Below, piece after piece: positions 53,013 through 61,691 of a DNA stretch of 64,000 bases. The notes under the pieces were generated by a model. It did not search any database. It was not told the DNA's origin and worked only from the letters and a program-made list of their open reading frames with translations. The DNA lies in NCBI RefSeq assembly GCF_003426815.1, contig NZ_QKYK01000005.1:124001-188000 (forward strand), read 5' to 3'. Made by a program: the position numbers and the translations under genes. The stretch is from Desertimonas flava (lineage in GTDB: Bacteria > Actinomycetota > Acidimicrobiia > Acidimicrobiales > Ilumatobacteraceae). Position 1 is the first letter of the stretch. Each line of letters begins with the position of its first letter.

Positions 53013-54413
53013 CTACGGGGTGAGGACGCCCGGGTTGAGGATGCCGCTCGGGTCGAGCGCCGCCTTCACGGCGGCGGCGGCCGCCAGCTCGTCGGCGCGA
53101 CGCACCAAGGGCAGCCACTTCGCCTTGGCGATGCCGACACCGTGCTCGGCCGAGATCGTGCCGCCGAGGCCGGCGACGCCGGTGAGGATCTCCTCGGCGA
53201 GTCCATCGGCAAGGGCGGGATCGACCGGCGCGTAGCGGCCGGGGCCGAGCGGTTCGCCCAGGAGGTTGACGTGGACGTTGCCCTCGGCGAGGTGGCCGAA
53301 CGGGACCAGGTGGCAGCCTCGAGACGATGCGGCGCGCTCGGCCAGGGCGATCAGCTCCGGCAGGCGACCCGGCTGGGTGGCCACATCGAGCTTGAGGGGC
53401 ACACCGAGCGTGGAGATCGATTCGGCCATTCGGTCGCGGAACTCGACGAGACGGGCGATGCCGGCTGGGTCCGACGCCATCGCCGAGTCGGCGATGCCCC
53501 CGACCGCGGCGAGCGCCTCGGCGAGCTCCGCCGTCGGGTCGTCGTGATCGGCACACTCGAGCAGAACGAACGTGTCGACGCCGGCGGCCTGATCGGCGTG
53601 CACCGGCGGGGTGCGTCCGAGGTGGGCAGCGGCGACGTCCATCGCGTCGGCCATCAGCAACTCGGCGGCGTCGAGGTGGGGCAGCTGCCTGCGCGCGACG
53701 CTCAGCAGCTCGACGGCGACGGGGAGTGGAAGGGCGACGAGTGCGGCGGCGTGTTGGCGGTACCACGGGACCAGACGCAGGCGCACAGCGGTGATCACGC
53801 CGAGCGTGCCCTCGCTCCCGGCCAGCAGCGACGGCCAGTGCAGGCCGACGGTCTCTTTGGGCAGGCCGGCGAGCGACCCGACCGTCGCCCCGGTGGACAG
53901 CGCGGCGACCACACCCATCACCTGCGAGCGCATCGTGCCGAAGCGAACGACCCTCGAGCCGCCGGCGTTGGTGGCGGTGGCGCCGCCGACGGTCGCCGAG
54001 TCGCGCGCGCCGAAGTCGACGGGCGAGTCGAGCCCGGCCGCCCGGGCGACCTCGCGCCAGCGGGCGATCGTGACGCCGGCGCCCAGTGACACCTGGCCGC
54101 CGGCGGCGTTCACCTCGCCGACGTGGTCGAGCCGGCGCATCGACAACACCACCATGCCGTTCCCCCGGGGCACGGATGCGCCGACCATGCCCGTGTTGCC
54201 GCCCTGGGGAACGACCGGCACGCCGTCGGCGGCGCAGCGCGCCAGCACGGCGGCGGTCTGCTCGGCGTCGCCGGGACGGACGACGGCGAGGGCCTCGCCG
54301 TGGTACCGGCGGGTCCAGTCGGTCTCGTAGCCGGCCCGCAGGTCGGCGTCGGTGAGCACGTGCTCGCCGCCGACGATGCCGGCCAGGTCGTCGAGCAATG
54401 AGGCGTGCGGCAC
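53013..54413 (-). CDS. FAD-linked oxidase (GlcD/D-2-hydroxyacid dehydrogenase type)
   Basis: The 466-residue flavoprotein has the PCMH FAD-binding motif VVPQGGNTGMVGASVP, the SATVGGATATNAGGSRVVRFG stretch and the C-terminal GTISAEHGVGIAKAKWL motif of the FAD-oxidase C domain. It oxidises a 2-hydroxyacid such as D-lactate, glycolate or D-2-hydroxyglutarate. I take GTG 54413; the ribosome-binding site is tight and the frame remains open upstream. Confidence 0.9.
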   Translation of the reverse strand: MPHASLLDDLAGIVGGEHVLTDADLRAGYETDWTRRYHGEALAVVRPGDAEQTAAVLARCAADGVPVVPQGGNTGMVGASVPRGNGMVVLSMRRLDHVGEVNAAGGQVSLGAGVTIARWREVARAAGLDSPVDFGARDSATVGGATATNAGGSRVVRFGTMRSQVMGVVAALSTGATVGSLAGLPKETVGLHWPSLLAGSEGTLGVITAVRLRLVPWYRQHAAALVALPLPVAVELLSVARRQLPHLDAAELLMADAMDVAAAHLGRTPPVHADQAAGVDTFVLLECADHDDPTAELAEALAAVGGIADSAMASDPAGIARLVEFRDRMAESISTLGVPLKLDVATQPGRLPELIALAERAASSRGCHLVPFGHLAEGNVHVNLLGEPLGPGRYAPVDPALADGLAEEILTGVAGLGGTISAEHGVGIAKAKWLPLVRRADELAAAAAVKAALDPSGILNPGVLTP

Positions 54414-54458
54414 GCCTCCATGATGGCCCGCAGCCCGGATGGCGAGCGAGGAGGGTGC

Positions 54459-54491
54459 GGTAACAGATGGTGCCAGGCACCATCTGTTACC
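54459..54491. repeat. Perfect palindrome, dispersed repeat copy 1
   Basis: The arms begin GGTAACAGATGGTGCC and are exactly complementary over 16 bases around a single A. The core TGGTGCC-N-GGCACCA and the GTAAC ends are shared with 61539-61569. This copy overlaps the TAA stop of the L,D-transpeptidase gene, so it also forms the mRNA 3' hairpin. Confidence 0.85.
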
Positions 54492-55536
54492 CGGCGGCGT
54501 ACTCGCCGCGGACGTTGACGACGAGGTTGATCTCGTCGTCGTCCCAGATGGTGCGGGTGTGACCGCCGAGACCGATCCAGGCGAGGAAGGCGTCGTGATC
54601 CTCGACGAGGAGCCGGACGCAGCCCTTGCTGAGCGGTTCGGTGGGCACGTTGTACGACCCATGGATCGCCTGGCCACGGTCGAAGTACACCGGCTTGTAC
54701 ATGTTGCCGTTGAGCGGGTTGTCGACGGCGGCGGGGTACGTCGAGCTGTTGTGCCACCCGTCGTTGTCCACCGCCGGGTCGAAGCGGAAGGCGTCCGAGC
54801 CGTTCTGGTCGCGGGTCTCGTAGCCGGCTTCGCCGGTGGACACCGCCCACAGGTGCACGATGCGGTCGCCCTGGCCGGCGAACATCACCTGGCACGTCTT
54901 GTCGACGAGCACCCACCGCTCCGGCGCCCCCGTCTGCAGCGGCAGGCTGGAGACCGACATCAGCAGCTGCTCCTCGGCGCTCCCCGGCACCATGTCGGCG
55001 CGGCTGACCGGCAGGCCGAACGCCGAGCGGAACGCGCACAGGCTGCGCTGGGTGATGCGCCCGGAGATGCCGTCGACGAGCAGCTCGTCGATGCCGAGGC
55101 CGGCGAACAGGGCGTTGATCTGGCGCTGCTGGGCGGCGATCTGCTCGTCCACGATGTCCACGGTCGCATCCTCGCTGCGGTCGCCACCGTCGATGTCGTC
55201 GACCTGGTTGCCGACACAGATGTCGAGGTAGGCACCCGAGTTGATGGCGTCGGGATCGTCGATGCCGTTCTCCTCGGCGAGGTCGTCGTACGTCACGGCC
55301 GTGTCCGGCATGGCCTCGGCGATGATGCTCAACGAGTCACCCTCTTGGATCTCGATGACGCAATCGGGGTTGAACACGTCTCCCGGATGCACGAACGGCG
55401 TCGGCGGCGGCTCGGTGGCCTCCGGAGCCGATGGGTCCGGGGGCGGCGGCGCGGCCGAGGCGGCCGAACCGATCGTGACGGCGCCGAGCAGCACCGCCGT
55501 TCCACCGAGCATCATCGCCACCCGACGTCGCAGCAT
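54487..55536 (-). CDS. L,D-transpeptidase (YkuD) with LysM-like domain
   Basis: The 349-residue exported protein has a signal peptide (MLRRRVAMMLGGTAVLLGAVTIGSAASA), a LysM-like region (CVIEIQEGDSLSIIAEAMP), and a YkuD domain with the catalytic motif IHGSYNVPTEPLSKGCVRL (H...S.GC.R). It makes 3-3 peptidoglycan cross-links in the cell wall. The TAA stop lies within the 54459-54491 palindrome. Confidence 0.9.
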   Translation of the reverse strand: MLRRRVAMMLGGTAVLLGAVTIGSAASAAPPPPDPSAPEATEPPPTPFVHPGDVFNPDCVIEIQEGDSLSIIAEAMPDTAVTYDDLAEENGIDDPDAINSGAYLDICVGNQVDDIDGGDRSEDATVDIVDEQIAAQQRQINALFAGLGIDELLVDGISGRITQRSLCAFRSAFGLPVSRADMVPGSAEEQLLMSVSSLPLQTGAPERWVLVDKTCQVMFAGQGDRIVHLWAVSTGEAGYETRDQNGSDAFRFDPAVDNDGWHNSSTYPAAVDNPLNGNMYKPVYFDRGQAIHGSYNVPTEPLSKGCVRLLVEDHDAFLAWIGLGGHTRTIWDDDEINLVVNVRGEYAAG

Positions 55537-55660
55537 CGACGGGAAGGTAGTACGGGATTCGGCCGAAGTGGGGTCGCCCCATCACGGCCGTGGTCCTGAC
55601 GGGCGATCCCGACGGCGATGCCGACCTCGTCGGTCGTCGCGGCGGCGTCCTCGCCGGCCC

Positions 55661-55719
55661 TTGACGCCGCGACGAGGGGTGGTACTGTTCCTGAAACCGG
55701 TTGCATGAAACCGGTTTCA
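55661..55719 (+). promoter_or_regulatory. Promoter and tandem LacI-type operators of the sugar operon
   Basis: TTGACG (55661-55666) and TACTGT (55683-55688) are spaced by 16 bases. Directly downstream are TGAAACCGGTTGCA (55692-55705) and the perfect palindrome TGAAACCGGTTTCA (55706-55719), abutting each other. The central CCGG flanked by AAA/TTT is the classic LacI/GalR operator. Repression by the next gene product is the expected control. Confidence 0.75.
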
Positions 55720-55738
55720 GGCCACAGAACGGGGAGCT

Positions 55739-56770
55739 GTGAAGAAGTCGGTCACCATCCGCGACGTCGCCCGTCAAGCCGGCGTCAGCGTCACGACCGT
55801 CTCGCGCGCCCTGAACGGGCAACAGATCGTCAACGTGGCGACGGCGGAACGCATCCGCGCCGTCGCCGCCGACCTCGCCTTCACACCGAGCCCGGCGGCC
55901 CGGCGCCTCAGCCTCGGCCGGACGATGACGGTCGGGGTGGTGATGTCGTACCTCACCCGCTCCCAGGCCGTCGAACGCCTCCGCGGCATCGAGAGCACGA
56001 TCGGCGAGGGTGAGCTCGACCTCGTCGTCTACAACGTGGAGTCGGTCCACAAACGGGACCACTTCTTCGAAACCCTCGTCGACCGTCGGCGCCACGACGG
56101 CCTGCTCGTCGTCTCGCTGCCCCCGCCCGACACCGTGCCCTGGGCGCTCGATCACCCTGCGATTCCGGTGGTCTTCGTCGATGTCCACGTCGCGGCGGTC
56201 GCGGTCTCGCCACGCGTCGTCGGAGACGACAGGGACGGGGGCGCCCTCGCCGCACGTCACCTCGTCGATCTCGGCCACCGCCAGATCGGCGTCATCACCG
56301 ACGCCACCGAGGATCCGTTCGGCTTCACGTCGAGCCGTGATCGCACCGCCGGCATGCGGCAGGCGCTCGCCGACGCCGGAATCGCCCTGCCCGAGCCACG
56401 GGTGCGGCATGGCGAGCACGGACGCTACGAGGCTCGAGACCTGGCGCTGGAGATGCTCAGCGGACCAGATCGGCCCACCGCCATCTTCGCGGCGAGCGAC
56501 ACGCAGGCCCTGGGTGTCCTCGCCGCCGCCCGCGACGCCGGGCTCAGCGTGCCCGAAGATCTCTCCGTCATCGGCTACGACGATGTCGAGGCCGCCGACT
56601 ACGTCGGCTTGACCACGATTCGCCAGCACCTCGTCGAGTCCGGCCGGCGGGGCGCCGAGCTCCTGCTCGCCGAGATGGCCGGGCGGTCCGACCCCCCGGC
56701 CGTGGTCCGCCTGCAGCCGGAGCTGGTCGTCCGCTCCACGACGGGACCGCCGGCCGGCGGTCGACGCTGA
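55739..56770 (+). CDS. LacI-family transcriptional regulator
   Basis: The 343-residue protein has the LacI HTH (VTIRDVARQAGVSVTTVSRALNG), a hinge helix (PSPAARRLSLGRT) and a periplasmic-binding-protein-like sensor ending IGYDDVEAADYVGLTTIRQ. It should repress its own operon through the sites at 55692-55719 and respond to a sugar. GTG 55739 follows GGGGAG. Confidence 0.93.
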   Translation: MKKSVTIRDVARQAGVSVTTVSRALNGQQIVNVATAERIRAVAADLAFTPSPAARRLSLGRTMTVGVVMSYLTRSQAVERLRGIESTIGEGELDLVVYNVESVHKRDHFFETLVDRRRHDGLLVVSLPPPDTVPWALDHPAIPVVFVDVHVAAVAVSPRVVGDDRDGGALAARHLVDLGHRQIGVITDATEDPFGFTSSRDRTAGMRQALADAGIALPEPRVRHGEHGRYEARDLALEMLSGPDRPTAIFAASDTQALGVLAAARDAGLSVPEDLSVIGYDDVEAADYVGLTTIRQHLVESGRRGAELLLAEMAGRSDPPAVVRLQPELVVRSTTGPPAGGRR

Positions 56771-56807
56771 TCGCTATTGGGCCTCATCAGAACAAGGAGG
56801 AAACGTC

Positions 56808-58190
56808 ATGAAGAGAAGGCATTGGGGGAGCCGCTCCGGGACCCGGGGGCGGGTGATCGTTGCGGGCACCGTGGCGATCGCGACGGCGGTCGCGGCGTCC
56901 GGGGTGAACGCCTCGGCACCACCGGACTCGGCATCGGGCTCGGCAGCGACCGACGCCGGTGCGCCGAGCTGCGGAACCGAGCCCGTCGAGCTGCGGGCCT
57001 ATTTCGAGACCGGCTTCGACCTGCCGTTCGAACTCGCCGACGAGTTCACCGCGCAGTATCCGAACGTCACCTGGGACATCAGCCAGGATCAGTTCACCAA
57101 TCTGATGAACGCGACACCGCGACTGCTCGCGGGAGACAACCCGCCCGACCTCATCCGTCTGCCGTCGATGGTCTCGCTCGTTCGGGACGATCTGTTGCTC
57201 AACCTCGACGACTACGCCTCGGCGTTCGGCTGGGACGAGTGGCCCGCCGCCCAGTTGGCCCAGAACCGTGTCGCCGAGGACGGGACGCGGGGCTCGGGCT
57301 CGCTGTACGCGATGGGCCTCAACTACAGCCTGACGGGGGTCTTCTACAACAAGGAGAAGGCCGCCGCGATCGGCATGACCGAGCCGCCGGCCACCGTCGC
57401 CGAGTTCGACGAGCTGCTGGCTGCGGCCAGCGAAGCCGGCGAGCTGCCGATCATGGTCTGGAACGCCACGGCGAGCGGCGGCGGCCTGGCGTTCCCGCTG
57501 CAACAGCTGATGGCCGCCTACGGCCCACCCGAGCCGATCAACGACTGGATCTTCCAGAAGCCGTCGGCCACCATCGACACGCCGTCCAACCTCGAGGCGG
57601 CCGAGCACCTGCAGGGGTGGGTCGAGAGCGGGTACTTCCCCGAGGACGCCAACGCCCTGCAGTACACCGACGCCAACGCACGGTTCCGAGGCGGTGAGGG
57701 CGTGTTCATCTTCAACGGGGACTGGGAGAACGCGAGCTACGACGGCGAGATGGCCGGCAACGTCGGCTTCTTCCTCTTCCCACCGCTCGAGGAGGGCGCT
57801 CCTGTGGCGGCGATGTCGGCACCGTTGACCTATGGCATCGGGGCCGGCGCCGAGAACCAGGACTGTGCGGCCTTCTTCCTCAACTGGGTGGCGACGAACG
57901 AGGCGGCCCGCCAGATCAACGTCGACGTCGGAGGATCCAACCCCGGTGGGCCGACCGATCTCGAGGTGCCCGCCGCGGGAGCGGCGTCGGTGACCAACGA
58001 GACCCTCGCCGCCGGTCAGCGCGTGGCCGAGGCGAACGGGGCGATGGACTTCATCGCCAACGCCACCGGTGCGATCTTCGCCCAGGGTTGGACACCGGCG
58101 CTGCAGGAGCTCATCGGCGGCCGCCAGGATGCGGCCGGGCTGCTCGAGACGGTGCAGGCGGAGTACGAGCGCGAGCTCGCCGAGCTGTAA
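56808..58190 (+). CDS. Sugar ABC transporter solute-binding protein
   Basis: The 460-residue family-1 binding protein has a signal peptide, ELADEFTAQYPNVTWDISQDQF and YAMGLNYSLTGVFYNKEKAAAIG, typical of carbohydrate importers. AAGGAGGAAACGTC before the ATG is an excellent ribosome-binding site, as expected for an abundant binding protein. It lies 37 bases after the LacI gene. Confidence 0.92.
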   Translation: MKRRHWGSRSGTRGRVIVAGTVAIATAVAASGVNASAPPDSASGSAATDAGAPSCGTEPVELRAYFETGFDLPFELADEFTAQYPNVTWDISQDQFTNLMNATPRLLAGDNPPDLIRLPSMVSLVRDDLLLNLDDYASAFGWDEWPAAQLAQNRVAEDGTRGSGSLYAMGLNYSLTGVFYNKEKAAAIGMTEPPATVAEFDELLAAASEAGELPIMVWNATASGGGLAFPLQQLMAAYGPPEPINDWIFQKPSATIDTPSNLEAAEHLQGWVESGYFPEDANALQYTDANARFRGGEGVFIFNGDWENASYDGEMAGNVGFFLFPPLEEGAPVAAMSAPLTYGIGAGAENQDCAAFFLNWVATNEAARQINVDVGGSNPGGPTDLEVPAAGAASVTNETLAAGQRVAEANGAMDFIANATGAIFAQGWTPALQELIGGRQDAAGLLETVQAEYERELAEL

Positions 58191-58223
58191 GCGCCGGCGG
58201 GCCGGGGCGGACGGCGTCCAGGA

Positions 58224-59156
58224 ATGACACTTCGGACCAACGGTCGAGCGCGATCGACGTCGCGCTCGACCCGCGGCCGCCCCGGCGGCCGCCGCAAGTC
58301 ACTCATCGGTTGGCTGTTCGTCGTCCCGGCGCTCGCCGTCTACGGGCTCTTCGTCCTCACACCGCTGACGCAGACGATCCGCTACTCGCTGTACCGATGG
58401 GACGGCGTCGGACCAGCGACGTGGGTGGGTCTCGGCAACTACCGCACGGTGCTGCGGGATCCGGACCTCGTCGGGACGGTCACCAACTCGCTCCGGCTGG
58501 TCGTGTTCTTCAGCCTCGTACCGGTCACGCTCGGAGTGCTCGCCGCCAACATCATCCACCGGGTCGCCCGAGGACGACTGGGCACGATCGCCCGGACGGT
58601 CTTGTTCCTGCCCCAGGTGATCCCGCTGGTGGCGGCGGGGATCATCTGGGGCTGGCTGCTCTCGCTGTCGGGTCTGGTCAACCAGCTGCTCGACGCGGTC
58701 GGCCTCGACGGGCTGACGCGTGCCTGGCTCGGCGACTTCGACTGGGCGCTGCCCGCCGTCGGCATGATTGGTGTGTGGGTGCTGCTCGGGTTCTGCACGG
58801 TGCTGCTGCTCACCGGCATGAGCAAGATCGACGTCACGCTCTACGAAGCGGCCCGCATCGACGGAGCCGGCTGGTGGGCCGAACTGCGCGCCATCACCCT
58901 GCCGGGGTTGAGGTACGAGATCGGGGTCTGCCTCACCGTCACGATGATCGCCGCGCTGGCGGCCTTCGACATCGTGTACGTGTCGACGGGTGGCGGGCCG
59001 GGCAATGCGACCGCCGTGCCGGGCATCCAGATCTACATCCTCGCCTTCCTCGAGCGACAGGTCGGCCTGGCGTCGGCCCTCGCCGTGATCGTGATGCTGT
59101 TGGTCCTCGTCATCATCCTGCCGATCCAACGCCTGACGCGGCGCGGTGCCCGATGA
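58224..59156 (+). CDS. Sugar ABC transporter permease, MalF/UgpA type
   Basis: The 310-residue membrane protein has six helices and the EAA loop LYEAARIDGAGWWAELRAITLPG. It pairs with the following permease; the two overlap by ATGA. An Arg-rich N-terminal tail precedes helix 1. Confidence 0.92.
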   Translation: MTLRTNGRARSTSRSTRGRPGGRRKSLIGWLFVVPALAVYGLFVLTPLTQTIRYSLYRWDGVGPATWVGLGNYRTVLRDPDLVGTVTNSLRLVVFFSLVPVTLGVLAANIIHRVARGRLGTIARTVLFLPQVIPLVAAGIIWGWLLSLSGLVNQLLDAVGLDGLTRAWLGDFDWALPAVGMIGVWVLLGFCTVLLLTGMSKIDVTLYEAARIDGAGWWAELRAITLPGLRYEIGVCLTVTMIAALAAFDIVYVSTGGGPGNATAVPGIQIYILAFLERQVGLASALAVIVMLLVLVIILPIQRLTRRGAR

Positions 59157-59977
59157 CGGCGTCACGCGGCGAGACGATCGCCGGGCGGACGTTCCTCGCC
59201 GCCCTGATGGTGTTCACCGTCCTGCCCTTCATCAGCATCTTCACGACGGCACTCCAGCCGTCCGGCTCGCTACCGACGGGTCTGGAGTGGCCGAGCGATC
59301 CGCAGTGGGGCAACTTCGCCGAGGCCTTCGACGTCGCCAACATGACCACACTCTTGAAGTCGAGCAGCCTGATCGTGATCACCGTCGTGCCGATCGCCCT
59401 GGTCATCTCGACGATGGCGGGCTTCGCCATCGGCCTGCTCGAGATCCCCGGTGCCCGCTGGCTCCTCCTCCTGTTCGTGCTCGGCCTGACGCTGCCGTTC
59501 GAGGGAATCATCACGCCGTTGTACTTCCTCGCCGACGACCTCGGCATCTTGAACACTCGCCTTGCCATCTCGCTGCCGCTCATCGGCCTCTTCATGCCGT
59601 TCTCGGTCTTCTGGATGCGAGCCCACTTCGCCACCATGCCGGCCGAGATCACCGAGGCCGCCGAGGTCGACGGCGCCGGAACGTGGAGCGTGTTCTGGCG
59701 CATCCACGTGCCGCTGGCGCGGCCGCCGATCGCCTCATTGGCCATCTTGCTGTCGATCTGGACGTGGAACCAGTTCCTGCTCGCCCTCGTGCTCGTCGAG
59801 GACCCCGAGCAACGCACGATGGCAGGCGCGCTCGGCGCCTTCCAGGGGCACTACGCGACCGACATCCCACTCCTCTGTGCCGGCACCATTCTGATCCTCC
59901 TGCCCACCCTGATCGTGTTCCTCCTGTTCCAGCGCCACATCATCGCCGCCCTGCTCCAAGGCTCGGTCAAGGGCTGA
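59153..59977 (+). CDS. Sugar ABC transporter permease, MalG/UgpE type
   Basis: The 274-residue permease has six helices and the loop ITEAAEVDGAGTWSVFWRIHVPLARP. No MalK-type ATPase gene follows; actinobacterial sugar importers often share one ATPase encoded elsewhere (MsiK-type), which is the likely solution. Confidence 0.93.
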   Translation: MTASRGETIAGRTFLAALMVFTVLPFISIFTTALQPSGSLPTGLEWPSDPQWGNFAEAFDVANMTTLLKSSSLIVITVVPIALVISTMAGFAIGLLEIPGARWLLLLFVLGLTLPFEGIITPLYFLADDLGILNTRLAISLPLIGLFMPFSVFWMRAHFATMPAEITEAAEVDGAGTWSVFWRIHVPLARPPIASLAILLSIWTWNQFLLALVLVEDPEQRTMAGALGAFQGHYATDIPLLCAGTILILLPTLIVFLLFQRHIIAALLQGSVKG

Positions 59978-60028
59978 CCGCTCTCCGAGCACGACTCCGA
60001 CTTTCACTCCCACTCGAAGAGATCCCCC

Positions 60029-61498
60029 GTGCCCACCGACCCATCGACCCGTCCCGCCGGGTCCACGAGGGCGAGCGTCCCGGCCCGCCCGCAGCTGTTG
60101 ACCTACCCCGACTCGCTCGGTGGCGACCTCGCCGCGGTCAATCGCCTCCTCGACGGCCCGCTGGCGGGGCTGTTCCGCGGCGTGCACGTGTTGCCGCCGT
60201 TCCCGTCCACCGGCGATCGTGGCTTCGCTCCCGTGACGTACGAGCGCATCGAGCCGGCGTTCGGCACCTGGCGGGACATCGAGGCGATCGCCGAGCATCA
60301 CGACGTGCTGCTCGACGTGATGGTCAACCACATCTCGCGCCGGAGCGAGCAGTTCGCCGACTTCGAACGGAACGGCCGGCGCTCGCAGTGGGCCGACCTG
60401 TTCATCACCGTCGACAAGGTCTGGCCGGCGGGGGTGGCGCCGCCGGACGATCTCGCCCGGATCGCCCTGCGGAAGCCGGACTCGCCGCTGTCGCCGATCA
60501 CGATCACCGCGACGGGCGCCGTCGAGCAGGTGTGGACGTCGTTCGGGACGTCGGAGTGGGCCGAGCAGATCGATCTCGACGTCAACACGCCGGCGACCCG
60601 CGCCCTGATCACCGGATGGCTCCGCATGCTCGCCGCGCACCGGGTACGTCTCGTCCGCCTCGACGCCGTCGGCTACGTGACCAAGCGGGCGGGCACCAAC
60701 TGCTTCATGGTCGAGCCCGAGATCTGGCACTTCCTCGACTGGATCACCGATGTCGCCGATGGTCTCGGGCTGGTCCTTCTCCCGGAAGTCCACGACCGCT
60801 ACGACACCCACCGCCGGCTGTCGGCGCGCGGGTACTGGACGTACGACTTCGTGCTGCCCGGGCTCGTCCTCGACGCCCTTCATCGTGCCGATGCCTCGGC
60901 GTTGACGGCACACCTCGACGGTTCGCCGAGCCGGCAGTTCACCACCCTCGACTGTCACGACGGCATCCCCGTGCGCCCCGACCTCGACGGCGTCCTCGAG
61001 CCGGCTCGCCTCGTCGACCTCACCGAGCGATCCGTCGCGCGGGGTGGCAACGTCAACCGGCTCCTCTCCACGACTGCCCCCGGCGAGCTCGACGTCCATC
61101 AGATCAACTGCTCGTACTACTCCGCGCTCGACCACGACGACGACCGGTACCTCGCCGCTCGCGCGATCCAGCTCTTCGCGCGCGGGGTTCCGCAGATCTA
61201 CTACGTCGGCTTGCTGGCCGGATCGAACGACGAGGACGCCGTCCGGCGCAGCGGCGACGGCCGGTCCGTCAACCGGCACGACTTCTCGGTCGACGAGGTG
61301 CTCACCGCACTCGATCGGCCGGTGGTCCGGCGACTGCTCGATCTGGTCCGGCTGCGCAACACCCATCCCGCCTTCGACGGCGACGCCACGTTCGGCCACA
61401 GCGGCAGCCGGCTGAACGTGGTGTGGACCAACGGGACCTCGTCCTGCACGCTCGACGTCGACCTGGCGAGCGGCCGGATCGACGTCGGCACCCACTGA
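60029..61498 (+). CDS. GH13 sucrose phosphorylase-like enzyme
   Basis: The 489-residue (beta/alpha)8 enzyme has the GH13 sites: nucleophile D212 in RLDAVGYVTKRAGTNCF, acid/base E253 in LLPEVHDRY and D311 in TLDCHDGIPV. The text around them is that of GH13_18 (sucrose phosphorylase and glucosylglycerate/glucosylglycerol phosphorylases). It splits the imported disaccharide with phosphate to glucose 1-phosphate. It starts at GTG 60029, 51 bases after the permease. Confidence 0.9.
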   Translation: MPTDPSTRPAGSTRASVPARPQLLTYPDSLGGDLAAVNRLLDGPLAGLFRGVHVLPPFPSTGDRGFAPVTYERIEPAFGTWRDIEAIAEHHDVLLDVMVNHISRRSEQFADFERNGRRSQWADLFITVDKVWPAGVAPPDDLARIALRKPDSPLSPITITATGAVEQVWTSFGTSEWAEQIDLDVNTPATRALITGWLRMLAAHRVRLVRLDAVGYVTKRAGTNCFMVEPEIWHFLDWITDVADGLGLVLLPEVHDRYDTHRRLSARGYWTYDFVLPGLVLDALHRADASALTAHLDGSPSRQFTTLDCHDGIPVRPDLDGVLEPARLVDLTERSVARGGNVNRLLSTTAPGELDVHQINCSYYSALDHDDDRYLAARAIQLFARGVPQIYYVGLLAGSNDEDAVRRSGDGRSVNRHDFSVDEVLTALDRPVVRRLLDLVRLRNTHPAFDGDATFGHSGSRLNVVWTNGTSSCTLDVDLASGRIDVGTH

Positions 61499-61538
61499 TC
61501 GTCGCCGTCGCTGGATGCCTCCGGGCACCGGCTGCCCC

Positions 61539-61579
61539 GTAACGGTTGGTGCCTGGCACCAACCGTTACCAACCGTTAC
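61539..61579. repeat. Perfect palindrome, dispersed repeat copy 2, with an extra half-arm
   Basis: The arms begin GTAACGGTTGGTGCC and are exactly complementary over 15 bases around a single T (61539-61569). The last ten bases, CAACCGTTAC, are repeated immediately (61570-61579). It belongs to the same family as 54459-54491 and lies 41 bases after the phosphorylase stop. Confidence 0.85.
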
Positions 61580-61656
61580 TGCGCGCCTGGCCGCCGGGAC
61601 CGAGCCCTCCGACGACGACGACGTCGTTCGATCATCGAGGCGATGATCGGGGAACT

Positions 61657-61685
61657 TTGCAGTAGATGTTTGGAGTACTTACTAT
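61657..61685 (+). promoter_or_regulatory. Promoter giving a leaderless transcript
   Basis: TTGCAG (61657-61662) and TACTAT (61680-61685) are spaced by 17 bases. The GTG start of the next gene lies 6 bases after the -10 box, where transcription itself should start. The region is a rare AT-rich pocket. No iron-box match was recognised. Confidence 0.6.
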
Positions 61686-61691
61686 CTGAGC

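Noticed and set aside
59146-61542. 798-codon plus-strand frame across the sugar permease and phosphorylase genes
   Set aside because: It is an Arg/His/Pro-rich alternate-frame shadow of two genes that have clear catalytic and transporter motifs.
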